A stretch of 64,000 bases of DNA, taken from the NCBI RefSeq assembly GCF_014646275.1, contig NZ_BMND01000003.1, positions 310,001-374,000 of the forward strand. The letters run 5' to 3'. Source of the stretch: Streptomyces kronopolitis (GTDB lineage Bacteria > Actinomycetota > Actinomycetes > Streptomycetales > Streptomycetaceae). Positions 36,923 to 45,062 of the stretch are shown here, one piece after another. Every line of letters begins with the position of its first letter. Within the stretch, counting starts at the first letter, position 1. The translations under genes and the position numbers were made by a program. A model generated the notes under the pieces. That model worked only from the letters and a program-made list of their open reading frames with translations, was not told where the DNA came from and searched no databases.

Positions 36923-37582
36923 TCACACCGTCATCGCGATCGCCGTCACCACCAGCCCCGAGCCGATCAGCCAGCGCCCGTGGAATTCGGTGATCTCGCG
37001 ACCGTCGACCACCGGGCCCGGGACGAGGAGGCGGGCGGTGAAGGTGGCGTTCGTCGGGTCGAAGGTCAGCTCGGCCTCCTGGAAGTCGAGCCAGCGGCGG
37101 GTGAGCGGATACCACGCCTTGTAGACGCTCTCCTTCGCGCTGAAGATCAGGCGGTCCCAGCAGACCTCGGGCTGCACCTCGGCCAGGCGGGCGAGCCGGG
37201 GGCGTTCGGCGGGGAGGGTGACCAGTTTGAGCACCCCGGGGTCGTTCAGGGGGAGATGGGGTTCGGCGTCCAGGCCGATGGTCCGGACCTCCGCCGAGCG
37301 GGCCACCGCGGCGGCCCGGTAGCCGGTGCAGTGCGTCATCGCGCCGACGATGCCGGCCGGCCACTGCGGCTCCCGGCCGGGGCCCGGAAGCAGGGGCGCG
37401 GGGGCGAACCCCAGCTCGGCCAACGCGTCGCGGGCGCAGCCCCGTACGGTGCCGAACTCCTTCTGGCGCTTGGGTACGGCCTTGGCCACCAGCGCCCACT
37501 CCTCCGGGAACATCGCCGACAGCGGGGCGTCCTGGAAGGCCTCGGCGGTCACGACCGGGGCCGGCAGCAGTTTGTCGATCAT
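36923..37582 (-). CDS. 4'-phosphopantetheinyl transferase (Sfp/EntD type)
   Basis: A 219-aa enzyme that transfers the phosphopantetheine arm of CoA to carrier-protein domains of polyketide, peptide or fatty-acid synthases. Magnesium and CoA motifs are IGLDAEPHLPL and FSAKESVYKAWYP; THCTGYRAAAVAR is also conserved. The ATG overlaps the stop of the metallophosphoesterase gene by 4 bp (ATGA), so the pair is translationally coupled. No synthase genes lie nearby, so it is probably the general activator for dispersed clusters. Confidence 0.92.
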   Translation of the reverse strand: MIDKLLPAPVVTAEAFQDAPLSAMFPEEWALVAKAVPKRQKEFGTVRGCARDALAELGFAPAPLLPGPGREPQWPAGIVGAMTHCTGYRAAAVARSAEVRTIGLDAEPHLPLNDPGVLKLVTLPAERPRLARLAEVQPEVCWDRLIFSAKESVYKAWYPLTRRWLDFQEAELTFDPTNATFTARLLVPGPVVDGREITEFHGRWLIGSGLVVTAIAMTV

Positions 37583-38523
37583 GCGGGGGTCCCCGTGGTG
37601 TCGTCGGCCGCGACCGGCACGGGCAGGATCTGGACCGGCCGCCCCGGGACGCGGGAGCGCCGCTGCCACTCGCGCGGGTAGCCGAGCGACACCTCCTGGT
37701 GCGGGACGCCGTCGCAGACCAGCAGCCGCGGGATGTGCAGATGGCCGTAGACCACGGTGGCCGCACGGAACCGCACCGGCCAGTCCGCGGTCGCCTCCGT
37801 ACCGCACCACAGCGCGAAGTCCGGGTACCACAGCGGGTCGGTGGGCTCGCGCACCACCGGCCAGTGGTTGATCAGCACCGTCGGCAGGTCCTCGGGCACG
37901 GCGGCGAGCCGGGCCTCGGTGGCGGCCACCCGCGCCCGGCACCACGCCTCCCGCGTCGGATACGGGTCCGGGTGCAGGAAGTGCTCGTCGGTGCACACCA
38001 CTCCGGCCTTCTCGGCCCGGGCCAGCGCCTCCTGCGTGGACGTCACACCGGGCTGCCGGAAGGTGTAGTCGTAGAGGAGGAAGAGCGGGGCGAGGACGAC
38101 CGGGCCGCCGTCGCCCTCCCAGACCGGATAGGGGTCCTCGGGGGTGAGGACGCCCAGTTCCCGGCAGATGCCGACCAGATGCTCGTAGCGCGCCACCCCG
38201 CGCAGCTGCACCGGATCGTCGGCCGTCGTCCACAGTTCGTGATTGCCGGGCACCCATACGACCTTGGCGAACCGGCTGCTGAGCAGTTCGAGCGCCCAGC
38301 GGATGTCGGAGACCCGCTCGCCGATGTCGCCGGCCACCAGCAGCCAGTCGTCCGCGGACCGCGGCTTCAGCCCCTCGACGATGTCGCGGTTCTCCTGGTA
38401 GCGGACGTGCAGATCGCTGACGGCCACCAGGACGCCGCGTCCGCCGCCCCGTGCGGAGCCGGCCGGTGGCGCGGTGGCGGAGGCGGTGGTGCCGGGCGGG
38501 AGGGGGCGGATCTCGTAGGTCAT
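37579..38523 (-). CDS. Metallophosphoesterase
   Basis: A 314-aa calcineurin-like phosphoesterase with all metal-site blocks: VAVSDLHVRYQENRD, LLVAGDIGERVSD, VWVPGNHELWTTADD, INHWPVVREP and VVYGHLHIPRLL. It is upstream of and coupled to the phosphopantetheinyl transferase gene. The pairing suggests a role in carrier-protein or CoA phosphate chemistry, for instance removing or recycling phosphopantetheine, but this is inference. ATG 38523 follows a Ser/Ala-poor stretch and only a weak ribosome binding site. Confidence 0.88.
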   Translation of the reverse strand: MTYEIRPLPPGTTASATAPPAGSARGGGRGVLVAVSDLHVRYQENRDIVEGLKPRSADDWLLVAGDIGERVSDIRWALELLSSRFAKVVWVPGNHELWTTADDPVQLRGVARYEHLVGICRELGVLTPEDPYPVWEGDGGPVVLAPLFLLYDYTFRQPGVTSTQEALARAEKAGVVCTDEHFLHPDPYPTREAWCRARVAATEARLAAVPEDLPTVLINHWPVVREPTDPLWYPDFALWCGTEATADWPVRFRAATVVYGHLHIPRLLVCDGVPHQEVSLGYPREWQRRSRVPGRPVQILPVPVAADDTTGTPA

Positions 38524-38585
38524 CCCCGAAGTAAAAACGGTGCCGGGGGGAGAGCGAAAGCCAAAAACGACTAGCGCGACCCGTG

Positions 38586-40193
38586 TCACCGGCCCGGAGG
38601 CGGGGGAGCCGGCCGGCTGCCGGGGTCCGCGGAGGGGGCGCCGCCGCGGCGGATGCGGGTGGCCAGCCAGAGGTCGAAGCGGTCGTCGGGGTCGTCGAGG
38701 CGGCGGCCGGTCAGCTCCATGACCTTGTCCAGGCGGTTGCGCACGGTGTGCCGGTGCACGCCGAGCCGCCGGCTGGTGGCGTCCCAGGCGCCGCCGGTCT
38801 CCAGCCAGGCCGCGAGCGTGGCGGTCAGCTCCTCCCCGTGGTCCGCGAGGTCGAGGGCGCCCAGCACCGTGTCGGCGTAGCCGTGCAGGGTGCGGCGGTC
38901 GCCCAGGTCGAGCAGGAGCCGGCTGGCCTGGCTCTGCCGGGCCTGGGCGGGCTCCCCGCTCGCCCGGCTGACGGCGAGCAGACCGGCCGCCTGGTGCAGC
39001 GAGACCCGGACCGCCTCGGGGCCGGTGGCGGGGCCGATCCCGGCCGGACGCTGCGGGGCGAAGCGGGCCAGCACCTCCCGGATGTCCAGGTCCTCACCGG
39101 CCACCGCCTCGATCACCGGGCCCGCGGCCCCCGCCACGACGCGGACCAGGCCGCCGGGCAGCGCCAGCGCCAGATCGGCGGCCATCTCCTGCGCCGCGCC
39201 CTCCGCGCTCCCGTCGTGCGCCGGATCCGCCGCCGCACCGTCCCGCGCCCCGCCCGGCGCCTCCACCACGACCCCGCGCACCCGCTCGGCGGTCAGCCCC
39301 GCCGACTGCAGCACGTCCCGGGCCCGCCCGGCGGCCGGGTCCTCGTCCGCCAGCAGCTCCGAGAGCAGCGCCGACCTGCGGCGCCGCTCCGGCTCGTCAC
39401 GCAGATGACGGCGCTCCAGCTCCAGGGACAGCAGCGAGACCAGACCCGGCACCACCGAGCGGGCGGCGTCGTCCGGGCGGCCGGTGAGCAGCAGCAGCCC
39501 GCGCAGCCGCCGGGCCCCCAGCGGCTGCACCTCCAGCTGCTGCCCGGCGGCCGTACTGGCGGCGCTGCCGCGCAGGCCGTGCGCGGCGACCCGGGCGAGC
39601 AGCTCCCGTGCCTGCGGGGGAGGCGTGCGCTGTTCGGGGCCGCCCGCCGCCAGCAGCCGCCCCAGTGGGTCGAGCACGGCCGCGCCGACTCCGGTGGCGG
39701 CCGTCCACTCCGCCAGCATCGGCCGCAGCCCGTCGCCGGCCGCCGCGGCCGTCAGCCGCCGCTGCGTCGCGAAGGCCCGCTGCAGCAGTTCGCGCTGCTC
39801 CTGGGCCCGCGCGTCGAAGACCGCCTTGGTGACGGCGATGAACGGCACCCCGTCCGGCACCGTCAGCAGCGGCAACCCGGCCTCCTGCGCCGCCACCACC
39901 AGCGGCTCGGGCGCCTCCTGGTACGGCAGCCCCTGCCCCAGCCCGAGCGCCAGACACGCCGCCCCGCCCCCGGCCACGTCCCGCACGTACGCCCGGCAGG
40001 CGGCCGGTTCCTCCGGCAGCAACAGCCCGATGGTCATGAGGAGTTCGCCGCCCTCCAGCCACTTCCCCGGCTGCGGCAGATCCGACACCGTCGCCGCCTC
40101 GACCGTGCGCGCCAGCAGCCGCGCCGGCACGTCGTAGGCGAGGGCCAGCCCGAGATCGGGCCGGGCCAGGAGGTCGGAGAGATGCAGCGGCAT
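38586..40193 (-). CDS. PucR family transcriptional regulator
   Basis: A 535-aa regulator. The N-terminal PucR domain reads MPLHLSDLLARPDLGLAL, then PGKWLEGGELLMTIGLLLPE. A GGDEF-like CdaR region lies in the middle. The C-terminal PucR helix-turn-helix is ATSRRLGVHRHTVRNRLDKV. Such regulators typically activate purine, polyamine or amino-acid catabolic genes. ATG 40193 begins the conserved domain. It is divergent from a DJ-1-like gene, with the tandem-repeat region between. Confidence 0.9.
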   Translation of the reverse strand: MPLHLSDLLARPDLGLALAYDVPARLLARTVEAATVSDLPQPGKWLEGGELLMTIGLLLPEEPAACRAYVRDVAGGGAACLALGLGQGLPYQEAPEPLVVAAQEAGLPLLTVPDGVPFIAVTKAVFDARAQEQRELLQRAFATQRRLTAAAAGDGLRPMLAEWTAATGVGAAVLDPLGRLLAAGGPEQRTPPPQARELLARVAAHGLRGSAASTAAGQQLEVQPLGARRLRGLLLLTGRPDDAARSVVPGLVSLLSLELERRHLRDEPERRRRSALLSELLADEDPAAGRARDVLQSAGLTAERVRGVVVEAPGGARDGAAADPAHDGSAEGAAQEMAADLALALPGGLVRVVAGAAGPVIEAVAGEDLDIREVLARFAPQRPAGIGPATGPEAVRVSLHQAAGLLAVSRASGEPAQARQSQASRLLLDLGDRRTLHGYADTVLGALDLADHGEELTATLAAWLETGGAWDATSRRLGVHRHTVRNRLDKVMELTGRRLDDPDDRFDLWLATRIRRGGAPSADPGSRPAPPPPGR

Positions 40194-40344
40194 GTACACA
40201 GTGTCCAGCACAACGCCGACGAGTGGACGATCGGGCGAGCGGCCTCCGGCGATCACGCCTGCTCGTGGGCCGCCTGCCGTGCCTCCGCACACACATCCTC
40301 ATGCGGCTGATCATGATCCTGTGCACGTGACCGGCGATGATGCT

Positions 40345-40529
40345 CCCGACCGCCCCGACCGCCCCGACCGCCCCGACCGCCCCGACCGCCCCGACCGCCC
40401 CGACCGCCCCGACCGCCCTGACCGCCCTGACCGCCCTGACCGCCCTGACCGCCCTGACCGCCCTGACCGCCCTGACCGCCCTGACCGCCCTGACCGCCCT
40501 GACCGCCCCGACCGCCCCGACCGCCCCGG
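40345..40529. repeat. 9-bp tandem repeat, 20 units
   Basis: Twenty uninterrupted copies of GACCGCCCC or GACCGCCCT occupy 40348-40527. Units 1-7 end in C, units 8-17 in T, and units 18-20 in C again. Because 9 is a multiple of 3, long artificial frames (Asp-Arg-Pro, Thr-Ala-Pro/Leu, Gly-Arg-Ser) cross it on both strands. It lies in the intergenic region between the divergent PucR and DJ-1-like genes (40194-40660, otherwise empty). A structural or regulatory role is possible; expansion by slippage is the simplest origin. Confidence 0.9.
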
Positions 40530-40660
40530 GAGGGCCTCCCCGGACCGGCCCGTGCGGCCCGGCCCGGCGAAGAAGTGCCCGGCGCCCCGGGCCGTTATGG
40601 TCGGACGTGGGAGCGCGGGCCTCCTCGCTCCCCGACCCGACGAAGGGACGTGAGCGCACA

Positions 40661-41194
40661 ATGCAGGCGGCGTTTCTGGTGGCCCCGGAGGGCACCGAAG
40701 AGGTGGAGCTGACCCAGCCCTGGCAGGCGGTGGTCGCCGCGGGCGGCGGTCCGAGCCTGGTCTCCACCCACGCGGGAAAGGTCCAGGCCTTCCACCACCT
40801 GGACAAGTCGGCCACCTTCCCCGTCGACCTGACGGTGGACGAGGCCACCGCGGCGGACTTCGACGGCCTGGTGCTGCCCGGCGGCGTGGCCAACCCGGAC
40901 GCCCTGCGCCTCTCCCCGCGGGCCGTGGCATTCATCAAGTCGTTCTTCGACGCCGGCCGACCGGTGGCCGCCATCTGCCATGCCCCGTGGACACTCATCG
41001 AGGCCGACGTGGTGCGCGGCCGCACCCTCACCTCCTGGCCGAGCCTGCGCACCGACATCCGCAACGCCGGCGGCACCTGGGTCGACGAACAGGTAGCGAT
41101 CTGCACCGCCGGCCCCAACACCCTCATCACCAGCCGCCGCCCCGCAGACCTCGACGCCTTCTGCGCAGCCTTCGTATCGGAGTTCGCGCACTAG
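40661..41194 (+). CDS. DJ-1/PfpI family protein (type 1 glutamine amidotransferase-like)
   Basis: A 177-aa DJ-1/PfpI-fold protein. The nucleophilic Cys106 lies in PVAAICHAPWTLIEADVVRG with the usual His after it. FDGLVLPGGVANPDALR carries the conserved Glu-like pocket residues. Family members act as proteases, chaperones or glyoxal-protecting deglycases. ATG 40661 is the natural N-terminus; an open frame continues upstream through the tandem repeat but lacks homology. GAAGGGA lies 12 bp upstream. Confidence 0.9.
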   Translation: MQAAFLVAPEGTEEVELTQPWQAVVAAGGGPSLVSTHAGKVQAFHHLDKSATFPVDLTVDEATAADFDGLVLPGGVANPDALRLSPRAVAFIKSFFDAGRPVAAICHAPWTLIEADVVRGRTLTSWPSLRTDIRNAGGTWVDEQVAICTAGPNTLITSRRPADLDAFCAAFVSEFAH

Positions 41195-41227
41195 GGGGAA
41201 GGGCAAGGTCCGGGACCTCCAGGTGAA

Positions 41228-41266
41228 GTGCCTCTTGTCGCATGCCACTTGACGTCGAAGAGGCAC
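41228..41266. terminator. Inverted repeat downstream of the DJ-1-like gene
   Basis: GTGCCTCTT and AAGAGGCAC (9 bp, perfect) are separated by 21 nt, 33 bp after the stop. A terminator is likely; the long loop lowers confidence. Confidence 0.45.
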
Positions 41267-41317
41267 GACAAGGCACGTTGCAGGCCAGAGCCTCTTGGAG
41301 TCCAAACCGCCATAACT

Positions 41318-41558
41318 TCAGCTGGAGTTGACGACGCCGGCGCCGAACAACCAGGCAAGACTGCCGCCAATGACGAGCGCGTAGTTGTCCCTCTCGCCCA
41401 TGATCCGCATGCCTATCCACACTGCTCGGGTTTGCGCGCCTCTTGGACCTCACGGCGGCATATCCGATGCTGAGGATGACGTGGCAGACAAGCATGGCGA
41501 AGGCAGTGACTGCCGCTCCCTTGAGGGACCGTGCAGCTCGGAACTGGTCATAGGACAC
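41318..41558 (-). pseudogene. Frameshifted small membrane protein
   Basis: From GTG 41558 one frame gives a coherent hydrophobic segment (AAVTAFAMLVCHVILSIGYA). Around 41460 it turns into Arg-rich nonsense. A second minus-strand frame then gives MRIMGERDNYALVIGGSLAW followed by LFGAGVVNSS and a stop at 41318-41320, again a convincing membrane segment. Joining the two across a frameshift gives a roughly 80-aa two-helix membrane protein. It may be a decayed gene or two tiny genes. No ribosome binding site is visible. Confidence 0.4.
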
Positions 41559-41577
41559 GTATTCTCGACAGAGGCTT

Positions 41578-41612
41578 CAGGGTGCCTGAAGTGTTTGTAC
41601 TCAGGCACCCTG
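41578..41612. terminator. Perfect 12-bp inverted repeat with 11-nt loop
   Basis: CAGGGTGCCTGA and TCAGGCACCCTG flank AGTGTTTGTAC. It lies 25 bp beyond the stop of the recombinase remnant, where the terminator of that gene would be. A recombination end is an alternative. Confidence 0.6.
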
Positions 41613-41636
41613 CAACTACTCGGGGCTGCGGTCGCG

Positions 41637-41877
41637 CTAGTGGAGAGCGGCGCGGTCGGCATGCGCCGTCTCGACGGCCTCCGCGTACGCCCGGGTCTTC
41701 TCGTGCTCGGCCAGCGCCCGGAGGGAATGAGCAGGTCGGGCTGGGTGCCCTGACGTTCTCGCCGTTCGCGCGGTGGTAGGGCACGGTGTGCAGCATGTCG
41801 TCAGTGATGACCGGTGGCCGGCCAGCGTGGTTGCCCTTGCGAGCCGCGGTGGGGAGCCCTTCGGGGGGCTCGCGGAT
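41637..41877 (-). pseudogene. Serine recombinase (resolvase) C-terminal remnant
   Basis: One frame gives EGLPTAARKGNHAGRPPVIT and DDMLHTVPYHRANGENV, the hinge and helix-turn-helix start found at the C-terminal end of small serine recombinases. A frameshift near 41730 moves the match to another frame: LRALAEHEKTRAYAEAVETA then HADRAALH and TAG at 41637-41639. The catalytic domain is missing. The 5' side is fused in frame to a beta-propeller fragment, so the junction looks like a deletion or insertion scar. The family call rests on pattern recognition only. Confidence 0.5.
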
Positions 41878-41993
41878 GTTGGTGGTGCTATTGATCGCCG
41901 TCACGTTATTGGCGACATAGACGTTGCCGTTCGGGGCAACTACCAGGTGATTCGAAGCGCTGCCGACTCGGCCTTCGTGCGTGGCAGTGGTCA
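41878..41993 (-). pseudogene. YVTN-type beta-propeller repeat fragment
   Basis: The minus strand reads TTATHEGRVGSASNHLVVAP and NGNVYVANNVTAINSTTN, one blade of a YVTN/NHL-like beta-propeller. There is no start codon or remaining repeat array. It touches the stop of the acetyltransferase gene and runs in frame into the recombinase remnant. Such propellers are often combined with IPT/TIG repeats like those encoded at 44.1-46.6 kb, so this is probably a relic of a related secreted protein. Confidence 0.5.
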
Positions 41994-42566
41994 GCTTTGC
42001 CGGCGGAAGTCCAGCATGTAGAAGACCTTGTCGTAGCGGTGTTCGTCGACGGCGACGAAGTCGGGGAGACGGCCGTATTCGGTGAATCCCAGTGATCGGT
42101 AGAGGTGCAGGGCATTGGTGTTGTCGCCACGGGCGTCCAGGGTGAGGACCTCGATACCCGCCTCCCGGGCGTCAGCGATCAAGGCAGCGGTCAGCGCCCG
42201 ACCGACGCCATGCCCATGGGTAGCAGCATCTACCGCGATCTTCTCCAGATCGGCGTGTGGCCGATGGGTCGGTCGGGCGTAGCGGAGCCAGTACCCCAAC
42301 CCCACAAGTCGACGGTCGAGGTAAGCGGCACGCAGGGCCGCATCCCCGGCCTGTACTGCGGAAACGACGTGGCCGAAAAGTTCCGCCACCTCATCCCGCG
42401 AGGGCGGATCGACCCAGCCCAGCGCGGCACCTCCACTGACCAGGTCTGCCAGGATCTGGTGTGCGGACTCCGCAAACCGGACCTCCAGCTCTGGATCGGA
42501 AGCCAGCCCCATGGCATCAAGGATGGCGGGCTCAGTGGTCACACCGCTGGTCGTGGCCGGAGTCAT
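41991..42566 (-). CDS. GNAT family N-acetyltransferase
   Basis: A 191-aa acetyltransferase. The acetyl-CoA motif is HGHGVGRALTAALIADAREA, followed by VLTLDARGDNTNALHLYRSL and GFTEYGRLPDFVAVDEHRYD. Start ATG 42566 is preceded by no clear ribosome binding site; leaderless translation or a downstream start are possible. Codon use is a little less GC-extreme than in flanking core genes, fitting the accessory nature of the segment. It is divergent from a second, unrelated-looking acetyltransferase 54 bp away. Substrate unknown. Confidence 0.85.
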   Translation of the reverse strand: MTPATTSGVTTEPAILDAMGLASDPELEVRFAESAHQILADLVSGGAALGWVDPPSRDEVAELFGHVVSAVQAGDAALRAAYLDRRLVGLGYWLRYARPTHRPHADLEKIAVDAATHGHGVGRALTAALIADAREAGIEVLTLDARGDNTNALHLYRSLGFTEYGRLPDFVAVDEHRYDKVFYMLDFRRQS

Positions 42567-42620
42567 GACCAGCAGCCTAGTGCTGTGACCGCACAGGTTC
42601 GCCGGGAGTGGTGAGGGTAG

Positions 42621-43262
42621 ATGTCGGGACCTCTGCTGCAGGACTGCTTCGAAAATCGTTGGATATCCTTCGGGTTGGTCGGCGAGCCTCCGCGGGTGAC
42701 GGATGAAGCCGATCGACAAAGACCATTCACGCGGAGCCCGAGAAACGTCCGCTTCGTCGAACTGTCCGGCGCGGCGATGTCCGCTTTGCTTGATGGAGAG
42801 CTGTCCAGGGCCAGCAGGGCAGCGGGGGTTTCGCTGACCGAGTATTTCGTGACCGACAGGGCGAAGTGGCTGTGGAGGTTCCGGCTCGACCAGATGGCCG
42901 CTGATCCGGGCCAGGCACGATGGATGGTGCGGCAAGCAGTCGTCGGCGGCCGGAGTCTCGTCCTCGGACATGCCGGATTCCACGGACCGCCTGATGGAGT
43001 CGGCATGGTCGAGATCGGCTACGCCATCGCTCCCGAATTCCGTCGCCGCGGATACGCTCGGGCCACGCTGGCCGAGTTGCTGCGTCGGGCGGCCACCGAA
43101 CCCGCAGTGACGACCGTGCGGGCGACGATCGCCCCTGACAATGTGGCATCCCTGGCCACCATTTCGGGCTTCGGCTTCGTCGAGGTCGGAGAGCAGTGGG
43201 ACGAGGAGGACGGGCGTGAAATCGTCTTTGAAGTCCCTGCCCGCTCGGTTCCACCCGCTTGA
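42621..43262 (+). CDS. GNAT family N-acetyltransferase
   Basis: Up to 213 aa. The core begins at about residue 43 (VRFVELSGAAMSALLDGEL). The acetyl-CoA motif is IAPEFRRRGYARATLAELLR, and PDNVASLATISGFGFVEVGE follows; this resembles RimJ/RimL-type acetyltransferases. ATG 42621 follows GGTGAGGG, but the first 40 residues show no family match and poorer codon bias, so the true start could be GTG 42696. Possible substrates are proteins, amino acids or antibiotics. Confidence 0.82.
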   Translation: MSGPLLQDCFENRWISFGLVGEPPRVTDEADRQRPFTRSPRNVRFVELSGAAMSALLDGELSRASRAAGVSLTEYFVTDRAKWLWRFRLDQMAADPGQARWMVRQAVVGGRSLVLGHAGFHGPPDGVGMVEIGYAIAPEFRRRGYARATLAELLRRAATEPAVTTVRATIAPDNVASLATISGFGFVEVGEQWDEEDGREIVFEVPARSVPPA

Positions 43263-44117
43263 CGGGATGGTTGGTGGCACAACACTGGGCTGTGACCGTG
43301 GTGTTCCTTGTGCGGTGGTCAGGTCGCGGCGACGAGGGGGCATCCAACCCAGCGGATGCCCTTCTTGCGGCGGATGTGCGTGGGAGGGGCGCGGCGTTCG
43401 GCAGCAAGGACGTATCGGTGGCGGCGTTGGTGTTGGCCCCGCGCAGGTAAGCGTGTAGGGACCGGTTCTGAACCGTGTGCTTGCGGTAGTTGGAGATGGC
43501 GATGGCGAAGAGCGATTGGCGCCGACCCCCAAGAAGCGTGGCAAGTTCATGATTGTCGAGCACTGGCACATCCATTTCGAATAGGCCTTGCGGATGGGGA
43601 GCCGTTGGTGAAGGTCTCTCTACTCGTTCCAAGGGCGGCCCGCTCAGCGCGTCGGCCGCACCGCACTGAACCGTCATGCGCGCCGGCTCCGCAACTCCGC
43701 TACGGGCCGGCAGATAGCGTCTCGCGCCCCCACCAACCGCCCGCAGAAACCCAACCCCCCACGTCACCCCACCCAGTTGTCAGTCAAATTGAACGGTACC
43801 CACCGGGGCGCGCAACGGTGGGAGGGGGCGGGCGGTGGTCCTTTGGCTTATTTGCGTATCAAACTCTCGGTGCGTCAATGTCACCTGACGTCTTCTTCAG
43901 CCTTTGGATTTAATCGGTTCGCGTGAGATTGACGCGGTGTGCTGTGTGCGGCGCCGCGTCGATGCGCACGGGACGACCCGCGCCAGATGCCGCCCAACGG
44001 GTCTTCACACGGCCTTTCCGTCCCGCCGGGGCAGCTGCCCTGCGGCCGCGGAACGGTCAGCCACCCGCTTGCTTCTGCCCCTTTGCGGCAGAGCGGCACA
44101 TCCGAAGGAGAAAGCTC
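43263..44117. other. Long intergenic segment with decayed sequence upstream of the IPT/TIG genes
   Basis: About 855 bp without an intact gene. The first part holds a possible transposase-tail remnant (43319-43600). The rest, including the AT-rich patch at 43850-43920, probably carries the promoter of the IPT/TIG genes; I cannot point to a convincing -10/-35 pair. Frames crossing it have poor third-position GC bias. Confidence 0.45.
43319..43600 (-). pseudogene. Possible transposase C-terminal remnant
   Basis: One minus-strand frame reads ISNYRKHTVQNRSLHAYLRG. After a shift near 43430 another frame gives RHRYVLAAERRAPPTHIRRK then KGIRWVGCPLVAAT and TGA at 43319-43321. The second piece resembles tails I associate with actinomycete transposases (LAA-x-R-x-E-R, KGIRWGGRP-like), but I cannot name the IS family securely. 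No terminal inverted repeats were found. Confidence 0.35.
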
Positions 44118-44909
44118 ATGGCAACCATCACCTCGTTGGTGGACACCACGACCACCACCAATCAGGGAAAGCCCGGGGACACCGTCCAGATCAACGGAAC
44201 CGGACTGGCCACCACGACGCGGGTGAACTTCGGTTCCTCATCGGTCACCCCGGCGAGCGTCACCGCCACCCTGGTCACGTTCGTGGTGCCCGCCACGGCG
44301 CCGTGCTCCGGCCAGGTATCCGTCAGCGTCACCAGCAGCGCCGGCGCCACCAGCAACGCGCTGCCGTTCTTCGTCATCGCCGGCCCGACCACCACAGGGC
44401 TGAGCGTCACCTGCCTGCCGGCCGCCACAGGTGGCTCGGTGACGCTGTTCGGCACCAACTTCCTCTCCGGGAGCCAGGTCGGGGTGGGCAGCGTCGGCAA
44501 CGTGGCGGTCACTCCCACCCAGGCCAGCCAGGTCACCTTCACCGCGCCGGCCAACCCCGGGCAGGTCGGCACCGTCTCGACCCAGGCGGTGACCATCACC
44601 ACCGCCGGCGGCACCAGCGCCTCGGGCACCACGCTGGTCGACTACTACCTCGCGCCCGCCATCACCTCGGTGCTTCCCACGTCGGGTACGGCGGGGGACC
44701 AGATCACCGTCAACGGAACGGGCTTCGTCGGCGTTGACAGCGTCACCTTCACCGACAGCGCGACCGCCACCGCCCTCGCGGTCTTCACGCCCGTCAGCGA
44801 CACCCAGCTCGTCGCCACCGTGCCCGGCGGGCTCGCCGCCGGCGCCGGGACCATCACGGTCCACACCTGCGGCGGCAACTCCAACGCCCAGGCTTTCACC
44901 ATCATCTGA
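44118..44909 (+). CDS. IPT/TIG repeat protein
   Basis: A 263-aa protein made of three IPT/TIG immunoglobulin-like repeats. The first contains GKPGDTVQINGTGLATTTRV, the second GGSVTLFGTNFLSGSQVG, and the third SGTAGDQITVNGTGFVGVDS. It starts directly with MATITSLVDTTTTTN, so no signal peptide, lipobox, Tat motif or sortase signal is visible. Strong GAAGGAG lies 8 bp before the ATG. It is followed after 153 bp by a larger protein of the same kind. Adhesion or surface roles are usual for this fold, but the export route here is unexplained. Confidence 0.85.
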   Translation: MATITSLVDTTTTTNQGKPGDTVQINGTGLATTTRVNFGSSSVTPASVTATLVTFVVPATAPCSGQVSVSVTSSAGATSNALPFFVIAGPTTTGLSVTCLPAATGGSVTLFGTNFLSGSQVGVGSVGNVAVTPTQASQVTFTAPANPGQVGTVSTQAVTITTAGGTSASGTTLVDYYLAPAITSVLPTSGTAGDQITVNGTGFVGVDSVTFTDSATATALAVFTPVSDTQLVATVPGGLAAGAGTITVHTCGGNSNAQAFTII

Positions 44910-45062
44910 CCGTCGGAGCCCACCGGCACCGACCGCACGACCCACCACGTCGCCGTCCGACCGCAGCGCTTGACGCGGACGGGCGGCGACGCCTCCATCC
45001 CGGCCGCCGACCGCGGGCCGGGGCACGACCGTTCCGGGCGGTACGAGAAGGAGACGAGCGTC

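Noticed and set aside
40345..40529. CRISPR-like array
   Set aside because: The 9-bp units are contiguous with no spacers and no cas genes are present.
40192..40653. Proteins of Asp-Arg-Pro or Gly-Arg-Ser repeats across the tandem array
   Set aside because: The 9-bp period opens several frames at once; none has a ribosome binding site or homology outside the repeat.
40337..40660. N-terminal Thr-Ala-Pro/Leu extension of the DJ-1-like protein
   Set aside because: The family N-terminus starts at 40661 and the extension is only translated repeat DNA; kept as a finding about variability, not as coding sequence.
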